The notes under the pieces are model-generated. The model saw nothing but the letters and a program-made list of their open reading frames with translations, had not been told where the DNA came from and made no database searches. The position numbers and the translations under genes are program-made. From Liolophura sinensis (Eukaryota > Mollusca > Polyplacophora > Chitonida > Chitonidae), in contig NC_088301.1 in NCBI RefSeq assembly GCF_032854445.1, positions 11,034,281 through 11,094,280 of the forward strand: 60,000 bases of DNA. Direction: 5' to 3'. Positions 10,585 to 21,824 of the stretch are shown here, in pieces. Numbering within the stretch: the first letter of the stretch is position 1; each line of letters starts with the position of its first letter.

Positions 10585-10778
10585 TGGAGACAAGATCTGG
10601 ATCTGGCTCTCCAAAGTTGGCCTCTGTACAGGAGCCATTCCATTTACTGGGCAAGCTTTCACAGACTGGGAGTCGGAAGTGAGCACGACTGTTGAGATGA
10701 AGTCCATTTCGTCCATTATCCTCCAGAACTTTCCATTGCTTGTAACAGTAGACATCACGCACGACCTGGCAACTCTCC
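10585..10778 (-). CDS. MUSK: MuSK-like receptor: second Frizzled-domain exon
   Basis: The acceptor TTTTTGTCTGCAG opens 194 nt reading (R)ESCQVVRDVYCYKQW, then LPVCESLPSKWNGSC, and ends DPDLVS before GTAAGTTGAGC. It completes the Frizzled-type cysteine-rich domain begun in the previous exon with the last four of its ten cysteines. Vertebrate MuSK has the equivalent ICREYCLAVKELFC. Phases are 2 at the start (AG from the previous exon plus G gives Arg) and 1 at the end. A short acidic linker (EPDPD) leads to the kringle. In vertebrates this domain binds Wnt ligands; that function is inferred here from the family. Confidence 0.92.
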
Positions 10779-12224
10779 CTGCAGACAAAAACCGGATTTA
10801 TTTCAATCTTGTTTAACTCAATACAATGACAGTCAGTATTATACATTGAAGAAACCAAAGTGCCATAACCCTGCAAAACCTTTGCCCTTTGGCAACTTAC
10901 TGATGAACTTTGCCATGTGTGATGCACAGATGTGGAGGCCACATTGGATAGCTTAGTGGTCTTTAAACGAATGCTAGACTGTGACAACGGTCACACGAGT
11001 GTGCATTGACCCACTTGTTATTCATTATGGCTCTAAAGTATTGATGAAAAAAGAGATCCAAGCAAAATATGGACCTCTTGACATGGGAAAATACATTGTC
11101 AAACACTTTCTACTGGACTTAACACTGGACTTAACAACACTCCATTTTATAACTATGCATGTATCCATTCTTACATCAAATTGGCACGAGTTTTGTGAAA
11201 GAGTGGAAAGTCATGGCTAACATCATCCATGGAACTGAAGAATATAAGTGAACCTAAAGTCTAGACTTTTTATACATAGAAAAATGGATACAGGACACAG
11301 TTATCACACAAAATGAAGTCAAAAAAATGTTTTGAAAGCCGAGAAGATGAAGTTAAGTACTGGGGATGAGGCAAAGATGGACAATTCACCCCAAGTAGCC
11401 ATGTTGTAGAAGCCCATATGAACATGGCCAATCACTAGTGCTCTGATCTGATAATTGGCTCTTGTCAAAAAATCTATTAGCTTTCGATTGTCAGTATGGT
11501 TTCTTATGGTGGACAGACAGACAACGATGCAATAAATAAAATTTTGCGGTTATTTTTAGTCTTAAACTAATGCATTGGACCACACATTTATGAACAGGGA
11601 AATGAGTGCATGTTGGGCAGAAGACTGCAGTAACTTGTCAGGGTGAGCTGGCAAGAAAACCGACTCGGGAAAGTCATTACTTGAAGGAAAATAATGTGAC
11701 TCTGCCTTATCTTTCATTAGCCAAGTCAGATTTATTACAAAAATATCTTACTGAAATCTGCATGAAAGAGTCTCTTATAAATCAGAAGGTCCTGCTATGT
11801 TTCGGTAAATTCCCTGACGTTGGCAGAGCCAGGTAGGCCAGAACTGATACTCTTTGGTTGGGTATTAGGCGTTTCTGTTTGTATTTTCTTAATGGCATAT
11901 TGTTTAATATCAACAGTACTGGAGAGAGGTTTTGCAACATCACTCTAGATAGCTATAACATGGCAAAATGGCATCACCAAATGAGTGGCTAGGTGCTGAC
12001 GATCAGTTGCTATTTATTTTGTTGATAAGGGGTATAGAATTTTTTAAATATTTTCAAAACATTTTTGAAATACCACACCACTAATTAATTCAGCTTTAAT
12101 GGCTGACTTTATTTTCACTTTATCAGAAATCTTAGTTAAACATTTTCACTGTAGTTCTGCCACAACTACATTTTCCACACAAAATTCAGCATGGTATTTT
12201 TTTTTTGTTACTGCCACCACCCAC
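10779..12224 (-). other. MUSK: Intron inside the Frizzled domain
   Basis: About 1.45 kb of AT-rich sequence between the donor CTGCAG/GTGGGT at 12224 and the acceptor at 10779. No repeat array and no further exon recognised. Confidence 0.7.
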
Positions 12225-12458
12225 CTGCAGAGGGGGAGAGGTGCGGGAGGATCCATGCGGTTACAATCCGGGAAGGCATAGTGACAGAGTAGCTTCTTTC
12301 CTGGTAAGTCACATTTCTTCCCAAGGTCAATTTCCTGCAGCAGAGATTTCACGATCTCTTCGTGACTTGGATGGCTTGCGCTGTGGTTGTAGTAAACGGT
12401 TCTGTTTTCCAGAAACTTTCTACAAACACTGCCACTGTACACAGAGCATACCTCACCC
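12225..12458 (-). CDS. MUSK: MuSK-like receptor: first Frizzled-domain exon
   Basis: The acceptor ATGTCTGTGTTACAG opens 234 nt reading GEVCSVYSGSVCRKFLENRT, later KKCDLPGKKLLCHYAFPDC, and ends PLPLCR at the donor GTGGGT. This is the first half of a Frizzled cysteine-rich domain with six cysteines. The CHYAFPDC motif matches the CHxxFPxC signature of ROR and MuSK. Phase is 2 at both ends. An N-R-T sequon is present. Immediately upstream in gene sense (12540-13070) lies a 45-bp minisatellite with acceptor-like motifs. Confidence 0.93.
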
Positions 12459-12539
12459 CTGTAACACAGACATGATACAAATCCTCAGCAAATTCATCAT
12501 ACACATTGTCTTCACATAAATTCACACTATTACTTCACA

Positions 12540-13070
12540 TTACCTGTGACACACTTACGCATCATCTATAACCTAGTACATGCAATACCTGCCACACATT
12601 TACACATTCTCTTTAACCTAGTACATGCATTACCTGTGGCACATTTACACATCATCTGTAACCTAGTACATGCATTACCTGCGACACATTTACACATCAT
12701 CAGTAACCTAGTACATGCATTACCTTTGGCACATTTACACGTCATCTGTAACCTAGTAAATGCATTACCTGTGACACATTTACACATCATCTGTAACCTA
12801 GTAAATGCATTACCTGTGACACATTTACACATCATCTGTAACCTAGTAAATGCATTACCTGTGACACATTTACACATCATCTGTAACCTAGTACATCCAT
12901 TACCTGTGGCACAATGATACATTATCTGTAACCTAGTACATGCATTATCTGTGACACATTTATAAATTAGCTGTAACCTAGTACATGCATTACCTGTGAC
13001 ACATTTACACATTCTCTGTAACCTAGTACATGCATTACCTGTGACACATTTATACATTATCTGTAACCCA
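12540..13070 (-). repeat. 45-bp minisatellite upstream of the Frizzled exon
   Basis: About 12 units of 45 bp. On the minus strand the unit contains TGCATGTACTAGGTTACAG and then AAATGTGTCACAGGTAATG. These resemble the true acceptor TGTCTGTGTTACAG of the next exon, some 80 bases downstream, and TACTAG resembles a branch-point motif. The open frames of 15-residue period on both strands are not genes. Confidence 0.92.
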
Positions 13071-13287
13071 CTCTACACCTTTGCTAACTTTCACCAACCT
13101 TCAAAATTTTGTCAGCCGAAATTATGTGTAGTTGACAGAAAATTTATTATGCATAACTGAATTATTAATTACGCCATAAACACTGTAACACCCTGGATTA
13201 TCAGTAGTAATTAAACAATAAATTACTCTAACACATAAGCAAACACCAACTTCTATGCACTCTATAAAGTACACACAGGAAATACTA

Positions 13288-13358
13288 CACGCACGCACGC
13301 ACGCGCACACACACACACGCACAGGCACACACAGACACACACACACACACACACATAT
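13288..13358 (+). repeat. CA-rich microsatellite
   Basis: Imperfect (CA)n with ACGC interruptions, ending in ATATATAC. Confidence 0.9.
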
Positions 13359-15321
13359 ATACACATGTTATTTACATTCTCATTAGTTTTATATAATTAT
13401 TCCAAAAGATTTATTGAACATTTTACGTAGTAATACAAATATACTGCAAAATTAAGATGAACAGTCCTGGCCGATGTGAAACAACTATAAAGATAAGAAA
13501 CCTAATTCACTAGTAGCAATTAATCTGAGACACTGTTAAGACTTACTAGGTAATACGTCTTCTAACAACCGTTTAGGTGTATTACAACATTAACATTAAC
13601 AGGCCTGGCAGATGTAAGACAGAGTTAAGGGAAGTCCTTAATTCCCTAGTAGCAGGGTTAGTCTGGCACACACACTGTTTACAGCACACTGCAGCTGAGT
13701 GTAAATACAAGATACACAGGTACACAAAAACATCTTGTTCACTACCATACCTCTAAACAGTTACTTCCACATTATGTTCTCTTCTACTATACTTGAGAAC
13801 TTCAGAACTCAAGCAGAATCATATTCAACCCTAAACAGACAGCCCATCATTTAAACAGATTCACATTTTAACAGAGTTCAAGGAAAGTAATGCTTTTATA
13901 TTAGTACCAGAATTACACTGTCATTCCCTGTCAAATCAGCCAATGTGACATTTTAGGGTCGGTATCTCAAAAAGTATCGAAAATATTAATTTTCTGAGGC
14001 CATATTCTGAAAGCCTGGGTAGAAAATCTTCAACAAGCGAGCTGCACAAATGGCCACAAAAGCATCATAGACCACTCATCGTTACCATGATCCAACAGAC
14101 AGTGACATTCACAGAATCTACAAACTCTCTGTCCAATGCCGGTATTGAACCCGAGGGATATGTGTGATAGCAAATGAATGGCATACACCTTTAACCACTA
14201 GAACACAGCCTGTTCCTTATTTAGGAGTAAATGTAACACAAATATAAATACAGCTAATAATTACAGTATTAAGGCTGATAATTAGAGTATTTATCCATGA
14301 TTTAACCCCTCACCCCAGCCCACCTAAAGGCCTGTGATCTCCCCCACCCCTAAGCTATCAGAGCCTCCATGTAATCAGTGGTTAGGGTTACATGGGTTAC
14401 ATGTGTTATACACAGGCCTCCCAAACCCTGGCACATCTGGATCCAATAACCTGGCCTTACAGGCATCATCACATTACACACTGAGCATTATAGCGCATCC
14501 TGACCACTTCAGGGTGGCTACATGCACATAATCCACATGTATTACTGATGGACATGTGCACACAGTCAGCAGGTACTCATAGTGTTCCAACTGTTGTATC
14601 TCACGTAAAGTTAAGCTTTTTCAAGTTACGCACATTTTGCCTGATTCTAACTGGTTCATCCACATCATAGGGTCATTCAGAAGTATTTTGTGAAATGTGA
14701 TAACTTTCCATTGAGAAAATGTTAGTATGAAAATTATCATTTTAAGGCCTATATGTGATTTTGAATGTGCATTTTTACATCCCTTTTAAACAGGCTGGGT
14801 ATGCCGGGTGGTGGATAGTGAGAAATGAAACAACCCAATCATATAGAACAGAGATTCCACCATTATGACTCCAGGCTATTCTATTCAAAGAATTCATTAC
14901 TTTGATACATCATTTTTCCATAAAGTGTACGTAAACAAGTATGGAAGAACATTTATATCAATTTCCCCACATCTTGATACAAGGAGACCAGTTTACATTT
15001 CCGACAGACATCAAGCTAACCAATCCTGACAGTCAGACTTTCCTATAAACAGTTACATGAACCATGTTCTGGCCTTTACAACACACACACCATAGGTCCC
15101 ATATGGATATACATATCCTGTTTCTTGATAATCAAGTCATCTTAAGAACCACACTGGAGTCACTGTCAACTCTGCATTCCCAAGTTAAAGACATCGGGTG
15201 AAAGGTTAGAAAGTTGTTCAACTCTCTGCACAGATTTGGCTGAGAGTGGAACTAAGGGTAAGTAAATATGAGAAAATTAGTTTTCTTTAAGAAAATTCTT
15301 AAGTTTTCTTCCAAAATATTC
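13359..15321 (-). other. MUSK: Intron sequence, mostly unrecognised
   Basis: Part of the intron between the 13-nt microexon and the first Frizzled exon. Apart from the tRNA-like fragment at 14132-14217 I see nothing that can be named. Confidence 0.5.
14132..14217 (-). mobile_element. tRNA-like SINE head
   Basis: On the minus strand GTTCTAGTGGTTAAAGG resembles an RNA polymerase III A box and CGGGTTCAATACC a B box, about 40 bases apart. It probably is the head of an old SINE rather than a working tRNA: acceptor-stem pairing is not evident and no clear anticodon arm can be drawn. Confidence 0.45.
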
Positions 15322-15467
15322 AGGGCCCAGTTTCACAAAGATATTGTACATTACAATCACACATATAGGACAATAGTACAGTAATAGAGACATGCAAAAT
15401 ATAGTACAACAAATGTATCATAAAAACAAAAGTTGTACGCTGCTTTGTGAAACCTGGTCCTCATTCT
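15322..15467. mobile_element. MITE-like element with GGGCCCAGTTTCACAAAG ends
   Basis: The left end GGGCCCAGTTTCACAAAGA is the near-perfect inverse of the right end CTTTGTGAAACCTGGTCCT. The element is 146 bp and AT-rich, with no coding capacity. It lies just downstream of the 13-nt microexon in gene sense. Confidence 0.75.
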
Positions 15468-15686
15468 AATAAATATGTCAAGTTAAGCCCATACATGTAC
15501 CTAATTCATTTAATTGTAACTTTGGTTTATGCTCACATGTTTCTTAAGAAACATTTCTTTCATGATGCCCATGTTTATTACAGTGACCTCAGGCCTATAA
15601 AGTTTGTACACATCTTAGTTGAATTTTTACACTGATAAAAAAATTTTATTTTACAAAAGTATCATAATAAAAAGTACACCACTTAC

Positions 15687-15699
15687 CTTTTCTCCACGT
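15687..15699 (-). CDS. MUSK: MuSK-like receptor: candidate 13-nt microexon
   Basis: The exon ACGTGGAGAAAAG lies between a pyrimidine-rich acceptor (ending GCCTTTGTAG) and a perfect donor GTAAGTGG. The preceding Ig exon ends in phase 1 and the following Frizzled exon starts in phase 2. Thirteen bases (2+9+2) are exactly what is needed, giving D-V-E-K-R between TTTTP and GEVCSVY. Without it the frame does not close. An undetected alternative of equal phase elsewhere in this 9-kb intron cannot be excluded, so the call is good but unproven. Confidence 0.62.
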
Positions 15700-16539
15700 C
15701 TACAAAGGCACGCCACATAAAAAAGAAAAAGGAAATGGCCATGTAAGCAGACATGATTCAGTACATTGCACAAATGTCAGTTAAGCAGCAGTGTATATGC
15801 TGACTACACGGAGTCAAAGAGAATACTTGTGGCTACAACTCATCCCTTTACAGATCTCACTCACACCCCAGAGCTTCAGTCTGAACTCTTATCTCTGAAA
15901 TCAAGCCTGGCTCAAACAGGCTCCATTCCTATGCCTGGTCCTCCCCAAAGGCTCTTGCCCCCTCCCAGAGGGATGTTTTGGGGGCCAGACAACAATGCAC
16001 CTTCATGACATTTGAGAGGAGGGCTTTCCTAGGGCCTGAAAGATGTCATAGTTTAACCAGGCTGTGCCAGTTAGTTGTACATAGGGTTAATATGGGTATC
16101 AGGGATGTGAACAAGGTGAGCTGGAACTATCGCATTTCCACTGTTGTCCCTCAGAAAGGGCACCTGCTACTGGCGATGTTGATTTGATCTATACACCGTT
16201 ATGTCAGATAATCTGTCAGCAGGTTGACAGTTACACTGAGAACTTTGCCTGTACCAGTCTGGACTCAATGACCACACATAAACTCTTTTCTATATCTGTG
16301 ACTGTTTTGAGCCTGGATCAAACATTTGGTGCCATTTATCTGAACAACTGTTAACAAATCATATCTTATACAGTCACTTCTCTCCATCCATGGCAGCCAC
16401 AACAAAGGACTGTCTTCAAACTCACAATATATAGTCATGGATGCCTGCAGGCACCATCAGTACGGATTCCCACAGAAGGCTAAATATTAAATCATCAGTT
16501 GCATATTCCCTACAAAAAAATCCCTGCTTAAGCATTAAG

Positions 16540-16745
16540 AATATCTGAAATGCTTGGAAAATCTCCTAAATTCTTGGAGATAATCTTAAACCCTTGAAGA
16601 TATTCCTGAAATCCTTGTAGTAAACACCATGAAATCTTGGGAAAAATCCTTGGGAGCACTAAAGAAACAGGAAAATCTGAAATCCTTGAAGACAACCTTA
16701 AATCCATCAAGATATTCCTGAAATCCTGGTAGTAAACATCATGTC
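16540..16745 (+). repeat. Diverged short repeats with a 115-bp duplication
   Basis: Motifs like AAATCCTTGAAGATATTCCT recur irregularly. A segment AGATATTCCTGAAATCCT followed by GTAGTAAACA occurs twice about 115 bp apart (near 16597 and 16712). It looks like an old decayed minisatellite. Confidence 0.6.
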
Positions 16746-17234
16746 ACATGGTGTGACATTTAACAAGACATATGCTGAGGTGTACTATGTAACTCCGATC
16801 AGAGCACCAAATCCAATGAGCAGACAACTGTAATCATCTCGCAACAAGCACTGAATCTACCACACAGAAAGCCTGAGCTATTCCCACAGCATCCACAATG
16901 TTACGCTACAAGTATCTTTATCCTGTAAAGTGCAGTACACAACACATTTCACAGTTGGCATCAGAACGGCTCAGGGTGCTCCAAGATTCTCTGTGACTTC
17001 CTTGAGGAACTTACTGATGCCCTGCCCTTTCTTACATTGGGAGTACCCCCAGGGCATATCTTGGCCAGTCACGCCTCTCTCTTATCTCCTCTCCACTCCA
17101 CTTCACTGCCACCTAATTTAGAATCATAAACTACCAAGTCCTAAAGGCTGGGTGAACACAGCCAATCCTAAGAAATTGATAAGGGAGGCTGGAAGAGATG
17201 TTGTGGTAGTGTGAACTGCATCAGAATCCCACAT

Positions 17235-17297
17235 CTCAGTTCCAGTGGGGTGGAGTGGAGTGGGATGGGGTGGAGTGGAAGTGGGGGGGGGGGGGGG
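17235..17297 (+). repeat. G-rich low-complexity tract
   Basis: GGTGGAGTGGAGTGGGATGG-type sequence ending in a long run of G at about 17282-17297. It is a potential quadruplex former. Confidence 0.75.
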
Positions 17298-18649
17298 CTT
17301 TTAGGTGAGGTTAGGTACCAAGAGGACACAAAAGTCAGAGGACAGATTCAAAGCTAAGAAAGCTTTGAGTAACGTTCTGCTCCATCTCTTTCCACCAGAC
17401 CCTGCAGATAGGCACCCAAGAGGAGACCCTCAGTCCTCAATGGCCCCTGATGGGGATAAGGTCTCAGGATACATGAAGATGCATACACCACACAGGCTAA
17501 GAACCTAATGAATGAAGTCTATGCATGTAACTTGTATCAACCATGTGGATTTCTGCATTGCTTTTCTATCTGAAATTGCTACACTAAATAGAGAACTGAA
17601 TACATGTAGCTGTAATGACGAAATGTAAGCTCTACACTTTCTCTCATTCTGACTGATACTTTTCAGTCACTTTATAAGGGTAAAAGTTACTTAAAGATTT
17701 TTTTTGTGAAGTTTAAATAATTTCTTATTAAATCTTTCATTCAAAGTAACTTTTTTCCGGCCAAAGTCTAGAAGAAATAGAGTAATCCCTACATCTGAGA
17801 TATGCAGTCAGCTAGGGCTACATCCCTACCGCTCTTGAAAAATCACACTCTTCTCACACTGTCAAATGTTTGTCATTACCATCACATATAGAACAACAAC
17901 CACTAGTTGTCCAGATGCTTATCAGTATCTCTGTCACACAGCACTTCACAAACACACTTAACAAACACACCATTGCCTTCATTCCAGACCCTGGTAAACA
18001 CCCACACCCTCACTGGTCACCCGATCCCACGGCAATTTATCATCATTAAAACAGGAATAGCTATCACCTCCTCACCTCTACAAACCATCAACACCTCCCT
18101 AATTTACCAGCAGACTTGAGTCTAACTGAAATCCCTGCAACTATACTGTCAGAGTTAATCAAACTCAAAGTGATGGCCTTAAAATTCAAGTGAAATTCCA
18201 TCCATTCCTAAAACTATACTATGTAGAGGTATTCGGATTTGATTTGCACACACCAAGCATGAAAATAAATACATGTATACACAAATTTTGCCATTTTCTT
18301 GACTTTTCCAATAGTTTTCTTAGAACTATGAATGCAGGAAGTGGGTTAAGAATTTAGGCCAGCCTATTTTCTCACTGGTCCCACTTTCCAGGGGTTAGTG
18401 AGTGTTATCTTTACAATGACCTCTGTCTACAGGAACACCTGCTAACCACATTAGACTACATTCTTTGTCCACCCCATCCTGGTGTGTAACAGTTCTCTCC
18501 CCTTACAGACATACCACAAACACACTGATCACAGCTCCAATGACTTTTTCTCTATAGATTATGTCTTTTTTCCAGCATTTTTACCTACAACAGTTACATG
18601 TACATATATTTTTGGACTTGTCAAAAGCACACAGTTCATCTCTGCATGT

Positions 18650-19225
18650 ACATGAATCAACTAATATTCAAGAATCAACTCATCACCATCAAAAAGTATC
18701 TGTACAAAGAATCAACTTTCTGTCATCAAAAAGTATCTGTACAAAGATTCAACTTTCTGTCATCAAAAAGTATCTGTACAAAGAATCAACTCATCACCAT
18801 CAAAAAGTATCTGCAGAATGAATCAACTCATCACCATCAAAAAGTATCTGTGCAAAGAATCAACTCATCACCATCAAAAGGCAACTCCACAAAGAATCAA
18901 CTCATGACCATCAAAAAGTATCTGCCGAATGAATCAACTCATCACCATCAAAAAGTATCTGTGCAAAGAATCAACTCATAACCATCAAAAGGCATCTGTT
19001 TAAAGAATCAACTCATCACCATCAAAAATCATCTGCACAAAGAATCAAATCATCACCATCAAAAATCATCTGCATAAAGAATCAATTCATCACCATCAAA
19101 AAGCATCTGCACAAAGAATCAAATCATCACCATCAAAAGGCAACTCCACAAAGAATCAACTCATGACTATCAAAAGGCATCTGCATAAAGAATCAACTCA
19201 TCACCATCAAAAATCATCTGCAATA
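18650..19225 (+). repeat. 37-bp minisatellite
   Basis: About 15 units with core AATCAACTCATCACCATCAA and a tail AAAGTATCTGTACAAAG. Clean 37-bp spacing is seen, for example, between 18784 and 18821. The open frames come from the repeat, with a 37-residue period. Confidence 0.92.
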
Positions 19226-19668
19226 AGAATACTTTCCACAGGTTCATCATTTCATCAAGAACTGCCTTAATTCTTCAACCATCACTACTACCAATATTTT
19301 GAAACATTCTTAGAGACTAATCGAGAGAGGAGAAAAAATCTTCACAGTCTTATGCAACTTGCTGAAAATTTTTTGCTGAAAAGGTTAAATATTCACAGCA
19401 CCCTAACTCAAAATTACCTCAAGACATAAAAAAACAACAGCACCTTCAGACAAAACGCTTTTGTATCCAGCATGGAGGGGTGAATTAAACATTTTAACAG
19501 TGACCAATCACAACTCTTTAAAAAAATTGGGTTTGCTCTGACAACCGGCAAAGTTATTTGCGTTCCTTTTTTTCTATTTATTTAACAAATGGATCATGTC
19601 CTAAGATGTCTGTTCTACATGTACATAAACATCTGCTTTTAGAATATGATTTAATGAACACAAATCTT

Positions 19669-19782
19669 GGGCCTCTTGCACAAAGCAATCCTAAGATTGC
19701 TAAGATGGCAACATATGTTTTTAACATGCAGTAGTTACAATCAACTTAGTCTACAATCACTTTGTGCAAGAAGCCCCTGAAA
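19669..19782. mobile_element. MITE-like element with GGGCCTCTTGCACAAAG ends
   Basis: The left end GGGCCTCTTGCACAAAGCA is the inverse of the right end CTTTGTGCAAGAAGCCCCTG. It is 114 bp and non-coding. It belongs with the elements at 9911 and 15322. Confidence 0.75.
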
Positions 19783-19984
19783 TCTATACCTTATTACAGT
19801 GGTCTCCCTTTGACTACACTCATTAGTCAAACCCGAGACTGACTATTTGGCATAAATACATGCCACCAAATAGGATACTTATTACCTGTGAGTCAGTCAA
19901 GATTTTTGACATCCTATCTATTAACACGGGCCTCTAACATAAATGTCATTTCAGCAAAAAAAGCTATGAGTACATGTAGGTTCC

Positions 19985-20640
19985 TATGTCTTGTGAAAAC
20001 AGAAGATCGCAAGATCGCAAGTGTTGTGAAAACAGAAGATCGCAAGTGTTGTGAAAACAGAAGATCCCAAGTGTTGTGAAAACAGAAGACCCCAAGTTTT
20101 GTGAAAACAGAAGATCGCAAGTGTTGTGAAAACAGAAGATCCCAAGTGTTGTGAAAACAGAAGATCGCAAGTGTTGTGAAAACAGAAGATCGCAAGTGTT
20201 GTGAAAACAGAAGATCGCAAGTGTTGTGAAAACAGAAGATCGCAAGTGTTATGAAAACAGAAGATCGCAAGTGTTGTGAAAACAGAAGATCTCAAGTGTT
20301 ATGAAAACAGAAGATCGCAAGTGTTGTGAAAACAGAAGATCGCAAGTGTTGTGAAAACAGAAGATCCCAAGTGTTATGAAAACAGAGGATCCCAAGTGTT
20401 GTGAAAATAGTGCATCCCAAATGTTGTGAAAACAGAAGATCTCAAGTGTTGTGAAAACAGAAGATCGCAAGTGTTGTGAAAACAGAAGATCGCAAGTGTT
20501 GTGAAAACAGAAGATCCCAAGTGTTATGAAAACAGAAGATCCCAAGTGTTATGAAAACAGAGGATCCCAAGTGTTGTGAAAATAGTGCATCCCAAAATGA
20601 AAACAGAAGATCCAATTTTATGAAAACATAAGATTCAAGC
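19985..20640 (+). repeat. 25-bp minisatellite
   Basis: About 25 units of 25 bp with core GTGTTGTGAAAACAGAAGAT and a CGCAA or CCCAA tail. The units are very similar, which implies recent expansion. The array abuts the 24-bp array that follows, and the two share GTTGTGAAAA-CAGAAG-type cores. Confidence 0.94.
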
Positions 20641-20689
20641 GCCATGAAACTCATTAACTGTAGAGTTGTGAGAATGTAATATCTCTAGT

Positions 20690-21420
20690 GTTGTGAAAAT
20701 GGACATTCCAAACTGTTGTCAAATTGTCAAGTGTTGTGAAAATAGAAAGCTTGACTGTCGTGAACACAGAAGGTTTGACTGTTGTGAAAATGGAAGGTTT
20801 GACTGTCGTGAAAATAGAAGGTTTGACTGTTGTGAAAATGGAAGGTATGAATGTCATGAAAATAGAAGGTTTGACTGTTCTGAAAATGGAGGGTTTGACT
20901 GTCGTGAAAATAAAAGTTTTGAATGTCATGAAAATAGGTGGTTTGAACGTCGTGAAAATAGAAGGTTTGACTCATGAAAATAGAAGGTTTGACTTGTGAA
21001 AATAGAAGGGTTGACTGTCGTGAAAACAGAAGGTATGACTGTCGTGAAAATAGAAGGTTTGACTTGTGAAAAATTGAAGGTTTGACTCATGAAAATAGAA
21101 GGTTTGACTTGTGAAAATAGAAGGTTTGACCTTCGTGAAAATAGAAGGTTTGAATGTCGTGAAAATAGAAGGTTTGACTGTCGTGAAAATAGAAGGTTTG
21201 ACTTGTGAAAATAGAAGGTTTAACCTTCGTGAAAATAGAAGGTTTGAATGTCGTGAAAATAGAAGGTACGAATGTCGTGAAAATAGAAGGTTTCACTGTT
21301 GTGAAAATGGAAGGTTTCACTGTTGTGAAAATAGAAGGTTTGACTGTCGTGAAAATAGAAGGTTTGACTTGTAAAAATAGATGGTTTGTCTGTTGTGAAA
21401 ATAAAAGATTCAAAGTGTGG
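20690..21420 (+). repeat. 24-bp minisatellite related to the preceding array
   Basis: About 30 units of 24 bp with core TGTCGTGAAAATAGAAGGTT and variants that drop three to six bases. Because 24 is divisible by three it reads as an 8-residue repeat on both strands. It ends about 225 bp from the splice donor of the Ig exon at 21647. Confidence 0.93.
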
Positions 21421-21646
21421 TGAAAATGAAAGATTCATTGTCCTGAAAAAATTGAAGGTTAAAAGTCTTGTCAAAATCAAAGATTCAAAGTGTTGTGGCA
21501 ATGGAAGATTCGGAGTCTTGAAAAAATTGAAAAATCTGAAAATCTTGTGAAAAGGGAAGATTCGAATTGTTATACGAGTGGATGTTCCTAGGTGTTGTGA
21601 CAATGGCCCCAAATCATGTCCTTAGAGATTTAACCACAGTACTTAC

Positions 21647-21824
21647 CTGGGGTGGTGGTTGTCCTTGGGGGGTGAAGGAACAAATGCACATCTTGATTTA
21701 CGCTGGTGGGGCCCGTCACCACCACATTACTACCCACACATGTGTACTTGGTGTCATGGGTAACGTTCACCTTCAGTGAGGCCTCCGTGTTATAATGCTT
21801 CCTCTCATATGATGAGCTCTTAAT
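21647..21824 (-). CDS. MUSK: MuSK-like receptor: second half of the membrane-proximal Ig domain
   Basis: The acceptor GTGTCCATTAG opens 178 nt reading IKSSSYERKHYNTEASLKVN, then DTKYTCVGSNVVVTG, and ends PPRTTTTP before GTAAGTACTG. It supplies the second Ig cysteine in the DTKYTC motif (usual form DxGxYxC) and a Thr/Pro-rich hinge, likely O-glycosylated, leading to the Frizzled domain. The start is phase 0, continuing the exon at 24985-25109, and the end is phase 1. An N-V-T sequon is present. Vertebrate MuSK Ig3 is divided by an intron at a similar place. Confidence 0.88.

Noticed and set aside
19985-21420. Regular repeats resembling a CRISPR array
   Set aside because: Units are head to tail without unique spacers, in a eukaryotic intron. 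It is a minisatellite.
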